The notes below the pieces were generated by a model. The model had not been told where the DNA came from and ran no database searches. It saw only the letters and a program-made list of their open reading frames with translations. From JBLNDJ01 sp050261515 (GTDB taxonomy: Bacteria; Acidobacteriota; Terriglobia; Bryobacterales; Bryobacteraceae): a DNA stretch of 64,000 nucleotides. Positions 18,163 through 25,715 of the stretch are shown in pieces. The DNA lies in the NCBI GenBank assembly GCA_050261515.1, contig JBLNDJ010000048.1, positions 1 through 64,000 of the forward strand, in the 5' to 3' direction. How positions within the stretch are numbered: the first letter of the stretch is position 1; the number at the start of each line of letters is the position of its first letter. The translations under genes were made by a program, and so were the position numbers.

Positions 18163-18939
18163 ATGCGGCAGGACGTGCGCGAGCGGATCGAGGCGATCGC
18201 GAGGGATCGGATGAGCGGTGCGCGCGAACTGGCCGGGCGTGCGGCGGAGGTGTTGGCGCTCGCGGCGGCGGAGGACGTTCGAGACGCCGCGCTGGCGCTG
18301 GTCGAGGCGCAACCCGCCATGGCCCCCATGGTGAACCTGGCGCGGCGCGCGCTGGCCGCGCGGGACGTCCCGACGGCCTGCCGTGAATTCCTGGCGGAGA
18401 TGGACCGCGCGGCGGCGCGGGTGGCCGGCCGAGGCGCGGCGCTGATCGTGGACGGCATGACCGTCCTGACGCACTCGGCGAGCGCGACGGTTTTCGGAGC
18501 CTTCCGGGCGGCGCGCGAGCGAGGGAAGAGGTTCGCGGTGATCCAGACCGAATCGAGGCCCCAGCGCGAAGGCGTGGGCCAGGCCGGGCGCCTGGGCGCG
18601 CTCGGGATTCCGGTGACGCTAATCGCCGATGCCGCCGTGTATCGGTCAATGCCGCGCGCGCAGATGGTGTTCGTAGGCGCCGATGCGGTCTCGCCGCGCG
18701 GTGTCGTGAACAAGACCGGGACGGCGCTCGTAGCGCTGGCCGCCTCGAAGCTCGGCGTGCCGATCTTCGCGCTGTGCGGCCGCGAAAAGTTCCTGCCGCC
18801 CGACTACGAGCTTCCCCCCGAGGCCGCGCACGATCCGCGCGAGATTCTGGATTGCGAAATCCCGAACACGCGCGCGGAGAACTACTACTTCGACACAACC
18901 CCGCTCGATTACTTCACGGCGATTGTGACCGGAGATTGA
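18163..18939 (+). CDS. eIF-2B alpha/beta/delta-like protein (sugar-phosphate isomerase family)
   Basis: About 258 aa from ATG 18163 (MRQDVRERIEAI); in-frame starts at 18118 and 18145 are possible but lie over the ADOP promoter region. The N-terminal half is helical. The C-terminal Rossmann-like part has MTVLTHSASATVFGAF, VIQTESRPQREGVG and GADAVSPRGVVNKTGTALVALAASKLGVPIFALCG. The last motif is diagnostic of the eIF-2B/ribose-1,5-bisphosphate isomerase/MtnA superfamily, including the catalytic-type Asp of GAD. In bacteria such proteins are usually sugar-phosphate isomerases, not translation factors. The exact substrate cannot be given, and no ribose-bisphosphate pathway partners are nearby. 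Confidence 0.8.
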   Translation: MRQDVRERIEAIARDRMSGARELAGRAAEVLALAAAEDVRDAALALVEAQPAMAPMVNLARRALAARDVPTACREFLAEMDRAAARVAGRGAALIVDGMTVLTHSASATVFGAFRAARERGKRFAVIQTESRPQREGVGQAGRLGALGIPVTLIADAAVYRSMPRAQMVFVGADAVSPRGVVNKTGTALVALAASKLGVPIFALCGREKFLPPDYELPPEAAHDPREILDCEIPNTRAENYYFDTTPLDYFTAIVTGD

Positions 18940-18972
18940 CTCTCTCCGCGATACGTACTATCTTTGGCGTAG

Positions 18973-19188
18973 ATGATCCGCTCGTTTCGGTGCCGGGAGA
19001 CCCAGGCCCTTTGCGACGGCTACGGCAGCCGGATGTTGCATGGGATCGAGCAGCAGGCGCGGAAGCGCCTCCGATGGCTGGACGCGGCCACCAGCCTGCG
19101 GGATCTCGGCGCCATCCGTGGCAACCATCTCGAAGCCCTGAAGGGCGATCGGGCGGGGCAGTACAGCATACGAATTGACGGCCGGTAG
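18973..19188 (+). pseudogene. higB: HigB-type toxin, C-terminally truncated
   Basis: 71 codons, MIRSFRCRETQALCDG...ARKRLRWLDAATSLRDLGAIRGNHLEALKGDRAGQYSIRIDGR, matching the first three quarters of HigB/RelE-fold mRNA interferases (usually about 92 aa). The family continues after this point with a W-R-I-x-F strand and an IVDYH-type end, both absent here. The frame stops at TAG 19186, and no other frame restores the missing part before higA. Without the last strands the toxin is probably inactive. The antitoxin gene follows 55 nt later. Confidence 0.75.
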
Positions 19189-19243
19189 GGGCATTAGGCC
19201 GCCAGTCTTTCCGCGATGAATTGATCGCGGCCCCATTGAAGCT

Positions 19244-19537
19244 ATGGCACAGCGCAAGAAACTGCCGCCAATCCATCCAGGCGAGCTGTTACGGGACGAA
19301 CTCGATGAGATCGGCGTGAGCCTGAACGAATTGGCTCGCGCGCTGCGAGTTCCCATGAACCGGATCAGCGCGATCGTCAACGGCAAGCGGGCCATCACGG
19401 TCGACACGGCGATGCGCCTGGCGCGCTATTTCGGGACGTCGCCACAGGTTTGGCTGAATCTCCAGAACGCCTATGACCTGGAGATCGCCGACCGCGCGGC
19501 GGTGGAGCGCGAGGTGTTGCCGCGAAACGCGGCGTGA
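19244..19537 (+). CDS. higA: HigA-family antitoxin (XRE-type)
   Basis: 97 aa. The start PPIHPGELLRDELDEIGVSLNELARALRVPMNRISAIVNGKRAITVDTAMRLARYFGTSPQVWLNLQNAYDLE is the canonical HigA/VapI antitoxin: a Cro/C1-type helix-turn-helix followed by the WLNLQ dimer helix. It normally binds HigB and represses the operon. Here its toxin partner is truncated, so it may be an orphan antitoxin or repressor kept for protection against homologous toxins. The ORF is intact. Confidence 0.92.
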   Translation: MAQRKKLPPIHPGELLRDELDEIGVSLNELARALRVPMNRISAIVNGKRAITVDTAMRLARYFGTSPQVWLNLQNAYDLEIADRAAVEREVLPRNAA

Positions 19538-19550
19538 TCCCCGGCCCGGG

Positions 19551-20897
<1,347 letters not shown>

Positions 20898-20945
20898 TGG
20901 CTGCTTCTTATTGCAACAGGGTCAATTCGATTGTATCGCAAAGGG

Positions 20946-20961
20946 TGGGTGATTTCACCCA
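20946..20961. promoter_or_regulatory. Putative activator (enhancer) site 1
   Basis: TGGGTGATTTCACCCA is a palindrome with 7-bp arms (TGGGTGA/TCACCCA), about 135 nt upstream of the sigma-54 promoter. A partial second copy lies at 21003. Spacing is typical for bacterial enhancer-binding proteins. Confidence 0.6.
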
Positions 20962-21002
20962 TCCTGCGGGCGGGGGTGGCGCGGGGTGGCGGGTGAGCGG
21001 GT

Positions 21003-21018
21003 TGGGTGATTAGACCCC
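21003..21018. promoter_or_regulatory. Putative activator (enhancer) site 2
   Basis: TGGGTGATTAGACCCC shares the first nine bases with site 1 and keeps a CCC right arm, about 80 nt upstream of the sigma-54 promoter. Confidence 0.5.
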
Positions 21019-21091
21019 CGCTGGGTGCGCGGCTTCCGGCCATCCCACGAAAGATCAAGCTGTTACAACCAGATAGTCAGACCTTAAAGTC

Positions 21092-21107
21092 TGGCTAAAC
21101 GATTGCA
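21092..21107 (+). promoter_or_regulatory. Sigma-54 (-24/-12) promoter of the cytochrome operon
   Basis: TGGCTAAACGATTGCA matches TGGC-N8-TTGCA with the invariant GG and GC at the correct 10-nt spacing. Transcription would begin near 21118, giving a leader of about 11 nt that still holds GGAGG at 21120-21124 before ATG 21129. A 16-nt palindrome (CAGACCTTAAAGTCTG, 21078-21093) overlaps the -24 element and could be a repressor or activator site. Confidence 0.75.
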
Positions 21108-21128
21108 TGGGTAACGCGCGGAGGAAAC

Positions 21129-21338
21129 ATGAACCGACTCAAGCTCATACTGCCCGCCCTTATTTTAGCGGGCGGCCTTGTGGTGCCCTCGACTGTCTCG
21201 TTCGGGAAGGCGGAATACACGAAGAAAGAGAAGAAAGCCTGCTCCTTTTGCCATACCAAAGGCGCTGAGTTGAACAAAGTCGGCGAGTGCTACAAGGCGA
21301 AGACGCCGCACACGCTGGAAGGCTGCGAAGCGAAGTAG
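21129..21338 (+). CDS. Small secreted monohaem c-type cytochrome
   Basis: 69 aa. A signal peptide (MNRLKLILPALILAGGLVVPSTVSFG) is followed by a 43-residue mature chain with one haem site, ACSFCHTKG. The mature protein is highly charged (KAEYTKKEKKACSFCH). No other family features are evident. As first gene of the sigma-54 operon it is likely a periplasmic electron shuttle for the two large multihaem proteins downstream. The RBS GGAGG is optimal. Confidence 0.8.
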   Translation: MNRLKLILPALILAGGLVVPSTVSFGKAEYTKKEKKACSFCHTKGAELNKVGECYKAKTPHTLEGCEAK

Positions 21339-21367
21339 AGACGGCTCCGTCGTCAGGAGTCGAGCTT

Positions 21368-21709
21368 ATGGAGACGGTCCAACTCACGATCGGTGACGCG
21401 CCTTATGCTTCCGCCCTGCGCGAGATGCTGGAGCGGAGCAGTACCTACGCGGTGTGCTGCGTGGAGGTTCCGGATCCGAAGCGGGAAGGGATTATCGTGG
21501 TCGATTCCGATGGGCTGGACCGCCTGCCGTTTCCTCTGCTCAATCCCGAGCGGGTGGTCCTGATTACGCGGAACGACTCCGCGCACCTGTCGCAGGCCTG
21601 GGATGCGGGAATACGCTCGGTGGTCTTCAACGAAGATCCCCTGAGCACCGCGGTGCTGGCAATCATGGCAGCCGAACTTAGGGTGCCCAAACGGGAGGGG
21701 CTCAAATGA
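21368..21709 (+). CDS. Receiver-like protein of unknown role
   Basis: 113 aa from ATG 21368, with AGGAG 9-10 nt upstream. It has the alternating strand-helix pattern of a CheY-like fold: VQLTIGDAPYASALREMLERSSTYAVCCVEVPD, GIIVVDSDGLDRLP, RVVLITRNDSAHLSQAWDAGIRSVVFNEDPLSTAVLAIMAAEL. The LITRND and AGIRSVVFNEDP segments resemble the receiver output face, with IIVVD where the phospho-acceptor Asp would lie and Asn in place of the usual Lys region. It may be a degenerate receiver acting by protein contact. It overlaps the next gene by 4 nt, so the two are co-translated. Confidence 0.65.
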   Translation: METVQLTIGDAPYASALREMLERSSTYAVCCVEVPDPKREGIIVVDSDGLDRLPFPLLNPERVVLITRNDSAHLSQAWDAGIRSVVFNEDPLSTAVLAIMAAELRVPKREGLK

Positions 21710-22071
21710 ACACAAAACTGGACGAAATCGAAGCAATCGTACGCAATCGTATTTGCTCGTTATGCAATTCGCGAACGGTGGAGGGGGCGTGCGGCGCCGA
21801 TCAGCCCGAGCACTGCTCGCTGCTCACGCTGTTTCCCCTGGTGGCGCAAGCCGTAATCGCTACCGAGAGCGACGACTTTCAAACCTACATCGACGCGATC
21901 CACGAACACGTGTGCTCGGTCTGTATCGACCAGCGGCTTGACGGCACCTGCCCGCAGAGGGAAGACAAAACCTGCTCGCTCGATGCGTACATGCCGCAAG
22001 TGGTCGAAGCTATCGAGGAGGCGCTCGGCAGGCCCCTACGTCCCAGCCCTACGGCCGCTCCGCCGCGCTAG
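21706..22071 (+). CDS. Twin Cys4-motif protein
   Basis: 121 aa. Two copies of an identical spacing, C-x2-C-x8-C-x7-C, lie at C17/C20/C29/C37 (ICSLCNSRTVEGACG) and C70/C73/C82/C90 (VCSVCIDQRLDGTCP), each at the end of an acidic helix (DEIEAIVRNR; YIDAIHEH). Each unit could bind a 4Fe-4S cluster or zinc. There is no signal peptide, so it is cytoplasmic, unlike the cytochromes around it. It may therefore relay the redox signal to the regulators (for example the Cys-PAS activator) rather than sit in the respiratory chain. The ATG overlaps the upstream stop. Confidence 0.7.
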   Translation: MNTKLDEIEAIVRNRICSLCNSRTVEGACGADQPEHCSLLTLFPLVAQAVIATESDDFQTYIDAIHEHVCSVCIDQRLDGTCPQREDKTCSLDAYMPQVVEAIEEALGRPLRPSPTAAPPR

Positions 22072-22213
22072 ACGCGCCGGAACGCAGAGCAGGCTGCCAG
22101 ACTTGACGCCGGCTGTTCAGCCGGTTCGGGCCGGTTGACAACCGGCCGCAGGTGCGGCAACCTGGCCCGCACGCCGCTGGCCGGGCCGCGAGGCCTCGCC
22201 GGCTGTACGAAAT
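22072..22213. other. Intra-operon gap with hairpins
   Basis: 142 nt with no gene. It contains GC-rich inverted repeats (GCCGGCTGTTCAGCCGG; CCGGTTGACAACCGG) that may act as attenuator or mRNA-processing structures, splitting the operon into a regulatory front part and a structural back part. Confidence 0.4.
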
Positions 22214-22504
22214 ATGTCGTTGACACAACTTTTTCCGCATATTGTGATTTGGGCGGTTCTCACGGCTGCCGTCGTGTTTCTTGCCATCTATAGAAGGAAA
22301 ATCGGGCTGGCAAGCGATGAAAGCCTGCATGTGCTGGATGCCGAACAGTCCGCCGTTGCGGCGCAAGCCGCCACTGCCAGGAAACTAGCCGTTATCGACC
22401 GTTGGGGCAAGTTGCTCACGATCCTGTCGGTCCTCTACCTGTTGGTAATCGCTGCAATATATCTTTACGGAGCCCTTGCGGACCAGAGCATCAAAATGAG
22501 TTAA
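22214..22504 (+). CDS. Small protein with two membrane helices
   Basis: 96 aa with two hydrophobic segments, FPHIVIWAVLTAAVVFLAIY (residues 7-26) and LLTILSVLYLLVIAAIYLYGALA (residues 66-88), joined by a polar loop. It ends 11 nt before the nine-haem protein. A structural subunit of the membrane complex is the simplest idea; no family is recognised. No strong RBS is seen. Confidence 0.6.
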   Translation: MSLTQLFPHIVIWAVLTAAVVFLAIYRRKIGLASDESLHVLDAEQSAVAAQAATARKLAVIDRWGKLLTILSVLYLLVIAAIYLYGALADQSIKMS

Positions 22505-22515
22505 GCTGTGAGACT

Positions 22516-24186
22516 ATGCGTTCCCCAATCCTCGTGACGATATTGGGGTTCGCCTATTGGGGAACGTTCACTTACGCTTCCGCTCAGACGTCTTCGGAAA
22601 CTGAGGTGTGCGCACAGTGCCACACCGATCAGACGAAGAAGATCCAGGCTTCGGCTCATGCCGAAGTAGGGTGTGCGACCTGCCACGAGCGGCATGACGA
22701 GTATCCGCACCCCGCAGGCGTGCCCAAGCCGAAGTGCGACACCTGCCACGCCGACGTCGCCGGCGAACACGCGGCGAGCGTGCACGGCCAGGAGCTGAAG
22801 AAAGGCAATGAAGCGGCCCCGACCTGCGGGGTCTGCCACGGCGATCCGCACGAACTCAAAGCGACAAAGTCGGCCGCGTTCCACCAGAGCGTTCCCGATA
22901 CGTGCGGGATGTGCCACTCCGAGATCGCCGCGACGTTCAAGGCGAGCGTGCACGGGCAGGCGGTTGAGAAAGGCATCGCCGAGGCGCCGGTCTGCACGAA
23001 CTGCCACGGCGAGCACCGGATCCTGTCGCCCAAGAGCGCGCAATCGAGCGTGAACCCGCGGAACATACGCGAGACATGCGGACAGTGCCACGGCAACGTG
23101 ATGCTGTCGAAACGCTTCGGGCTTCCGGCGGACCGCCTGGTGAGCTTCGACGAATCGTTCCACGGCCTGGCGGCCAAGACGGGGTCCCTGTCGGTGGCCA
23201 ACTGCGCGAGCTGTCACGGCGTGCACAACATTCTGCCGTCCTCCGATCCGCGCTCGACGGTGAACGTAAAGAACCTGCCGAAGACGTGCGGGACCTGCCA
23301 TCCGGGAGCCGGAACGCGGTTTGCGATCGGGCTGGTGCACCAGTTGCCGGGGGCAACCGAGCCGCAGCCGGTGCGGTGGGTGCGGTTGATTTACGAAATT
23401 CTGATCCCGCTGACGATCGGGTTCATGCTGCTGCACAACGCGGGCGACTGGTTCCGCAAGCTGCACGCGAAGCGCTTCAGCTCGGCGGCTGCGCGTGTGC
23501 GGAACGTCCTGACGGCGCGGCGGCGCGAGATCCGGATGTATCCGTTCGAGCGGTTCGAGCACGCGCTGCTGGCGCTGTCGTTTATGGCCCTGGTCTGGAC
23601 GGGGTTCGCGCTGAAGTATCCCGATCAGTGGTGGGCGCGCATATTGATCCACTGGGAGGACCACTTCCCGGTGCGCGGCGTGGTGCATCGCATCGCCGGG
23701 GCCGTCATGATGAGCGCCGGGGTGGTGCATGTGCTGTCGCTTGTGACCAGCCGCCACCTGCGGGAGCACTGGAAGGAACTGTGGCCCCTGCGCCGCGACC
23801 TTTCCGAGGCGCTGCTCAATTTCGCGTACAACATGGGCTGGCGCGACAGCCGGCCGCGTATTTCGTCCCACAGCTACGTGGAGAAGGCCGAATACTGGGC
23901 CGTGGTTTGGGGCACTGTAGTGATGGGTGCCACGGGCTTGATGCTGTGGGCCAACAACCTGACGCTGCGGTTCCTGCCGAAGGTGGCGCTCGACGTGGCC
24001 ACGGCGCTGCATTTCTACGAAGCCGTGCTGGCGACGCTGGCGATCGTGGTGTGGCACTTCTACTCGGTGATCTTCGATCCGGACGTATATCCGCTCGAGA
24101 CGGCGTTCCTGACCGGCGTGTCGGTGAAGGAAGAGGAAGCCGAGGCGTACGAAGAGGCAGCCAAGCATGAGCATCGGACGGAGTAG
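22516..24186 (+). CDS. Nine-haem cytochrome c fused to membrane cytochrome b (CbcL-like)
   Basis: 556 aa from ATG 22516. The signal peptide (residues 1-23) is followed by a periplasmic domain with nine CxxCH sites between residues 32 and about 260: CAQCH, CATCH, CDTCH, CGVCH, CGMCH, CTNCH, CGQCH, CASCH, CGTCH. The C-terminal half is a four-helix dihaem b-type domain with helix histidines in FEHALLALSFM, VVHRIAGAVMMSAGVVHVL, ALHFYEAVLATLAIVVWHFY. Nine c-haems plus a HydC/FdnI-like b domain is the architecture of CbcL, the inner-membrane quinol oxidoreductase used for low-potential extracellular electron transfer in Geobacter. Here it probably passes electrons from quinol to periplasmic cytochromes. 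Function in this organism is inferred from architecture. Confidence 0.88.
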   Translation: MRSPILVTILGFAYWGTFTYASAQTSSETEVCAQCHTDQTKKIQASAHAEVGCATCHERHDEYPHPAGVPKPKCDTCHADVAGEHAASVHGQELKKGNEAAPTCGVCHGDPHELKATKSAAFHQSVPDTCGMCHSEIAATFKASVHGQAVEKGIAEAPVCTNCHGEHRILSPKSAQSSVNPRNIRETCGQCHGNVMLSKRFGLPADRLVSFDESFHGLAAKTGSLSVANCASCHGVHNILPSSDPRSTVNVKNLPKTCGTCHPGAGTRFAIGLVHQLPGATEPQPVRWVRLIYEILIPLTIGFMLLHNAGDWFRKLHAKRFSSAAARVRNVLTARRREIRMYPFERFEHALLALSFMALVWTGFALKYPDQWWARILIHWEDHFPVRGVVHRIAGAVMMSAGVVHVLSLVTSRHLREHWKELWPLRRDLSEALLNFAYNMGWRDSRPRISSHSYVEKAEYWAVVWGTVVMGATGLMLWANNLTLRFLPKVALDVATALHFYEAVLATLAIVVWHFYSVIFDPDVYPLETAFLTGVSVKEEEAEAYEEAAKHEHRTE

Positions 24187-24214
24187 CGGCGGTTCACAAT
24201 AGGGAGCGAGGGGA

Positions 24215-25642
24215 ATGTCTTTGGGAAGCTGGCTGGCGCCGGTTGTATATCTGAGCAGGAATTGGATCAGCCGGATCGGCGTGATCGTCGTGACGACGGC
24301 CGCGGTTCTGTGGCTGTTTCTATTGCCGTCGAGTCTGCGGGGCGAGGTGCAGCATCCGTATATCGGCATTCTCGCCTACCTGATCCTGCCTGGATTCTTC
24401 TTCCTGGGGCTGGCTCTGATTCCGCTCGGAATTGTTCTCGAGCGGCGCAGGGAGCGGCGCGCGGGCGTGTTGCCCGATTCCTTCAAGCCGCTGGCGCTGA
24501 ACACGCCCGGGCTGCGGCAGCTGGCGTGGTTCATCGGGGTGACGACGGTCGCCAACATCATCATCGGGAGCCAGCTCACCTACAAGGCCGTCACCTACAT
24601 GGACAGCGTGTCGTTCTGCGGCAAGACCTGCCACACGGTGATGCAGCCGGAGTACACGGCATATCAGAATTCGCCGCACTCGCGCGTGGAATGCGTGGCG
24701 TGCCATATCGGACCGGGGGCGTCGTGGTTCGTGCAGAGCAAGCTATCGGGGCTATACCAGGTGTACGCGGTAGCGGTGAACAATTATCCGCGCCCAATTC
24801 CGACGCCGATCCGCAACCTGCGCCCGGCGCGCGAGACGTGCGAGGCGTGCCACTGGCCGCAGAAGTACGGGGCGGACCGGCTGCGAATCATCGACAAGTA
24901 CGCCGACGATGAGAACAATACCCTGACGAAGACCGTCCTGCTGATGCGGATCAGCGGGCACAAGGGCCAGCCCGGCATACACAGCGCGCACCTGGGGCCG
25001 GGGATCGAGATTCACTACAACCCGGCGGACGAGAAGCGGCAGACGATCCCGCGTGTGGAGTACACCAACGCGCAGACGGGCCGCACGACAGTGTACACGG
25101 CCTCGGACGCGAAGCCCGATTCGCTCAAGAACCTGCCGAGGCGGACGATGGACTGTATGGATTGCCACAACCGGCCGACCCACACCTTCCAGTTGCCCGA
25201 GCGCGCGGTGGATGAGGCGATGTCGGCGGGCGAGATTCCGGCGTCGCTGCCATTCATCAAGAAGACCGCGGTCGAGGCACTGAACGGGAAGTACGGCTCG
25301 CAGGAAGCGGCCGCGGCGGCGATTCCGGCCGCGATCCAGAAGTTCTACCAGGGGACAAAGCCGGACGTCTACGCTTCACGGCGCGCCGACATCGACCGCG
25401 CGTCGAAGGGCGTGGTCGCGATCTACAACCGCAACGTGTTCCCGGCGATGCGCGTGACCTGGGGAACGTATCCGAACAACCTCGGGCACAATGACTTCCC
25501 GGGGTGCTTCCGGTGCCACGACGGCACGCACGAGGCGGCGGGCGGCAAGACGATCGCCAACGACTGTAATACCTGTCACCAGACGCTCGCGATGGACGAA
25601 CCTTCGCCGAAGATTCTGACGGAACTGGGGCTGGGAAATTAG
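24215..25642 (+). CDS. NapC/NirT-like membrane multihaem cytochrome
   Basis: 475 aa. Helices lie at residues 20-38, 50-74 and 103-119; periplasmic haem sites follow. The first is a non-canonical CX3CH (C135-GKT-C139-H140), then come five CxxCH: CVACH, CEACH, CMDCH, CFRCH, CNTCH. The text SFCGKTCHTVMQPEYTAYQNSPHSRVECVACHIGPGASWFVQSKLSG is typical of NapC/NrfH-related quinol dehydrogenases, longer here because of an added C-terminal haem domain. It is the last gene of the operon, 28 nt after the CbcL-like gene. The two could be alternative quinol outlets or partners in one conduit. Confidence 0.85.
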   Translation: MSLGSWLAPVVYLSRNWISRIGVIVVTTAAVLWLFLLPSSLRGEVQHPYIGILAYLILPGFFFLGLALIPLGIVLERRRERRAGVLPDSFKPLALNTPGLRQLAWFIGVTTVANIIIGSQLTYKAVTYMDSVSFCGKTCHTVMQPEYTAYQNSPHSRVECVACHIGPGASWFVQSKLSGLYQVYAVAVNNYPRPIPTPIRNLRPARETCEACHWPQKYGADRLRIIDKYADDENNTLTKTVLLMRISGHKGQPGIHSAHLGPGIEIHYNPADEKRQTIPRVEYTNAQTGRTTVYTASDAKPDSLKNLPRRTMDCMDCHNRPTHTFQLPERAVDEAMSAGEIPASLPFIKKTAVEALNGKYGSQEAAAAAIPAAIQKFYQGTKPDVYASRRADIDRASKGVVAIYNRNVFPAMRVTWGTYPNNLGHNDFPGCFRCHDGTHEAAGGKTIANDCNTCHQTLAMDEPSPKILTELGLGN

Positions 25643-25663
25643 CGGGGGCAGGCGCCCGGCGTA

Positions 25664-25708
25664 GGGCGGCCTCTCAGCCCGCCGCACGTTGGCTGAGAGG
25701 CTGCCCCA
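25664..25708. terminator. Bidirectional terminator, dispersed hairpin family
   Basis: GGGCGGCCTCTCAGCC pairs with GGCTGAGAGGCTGCCCC over a GC-rich loop, between convergent genes. It is related to the hairpin at 12264-12311. Confidence 0.65.
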
Positions 25709-25715
25709 CACGACA

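Noticed and set aside
18097..18474. N-terminal extension of the ADOP permease frame
   Set aside because: Runs antisense through the eIF-2B-like gene; family N-terminus begins at MVRELHLNIRMKDV.
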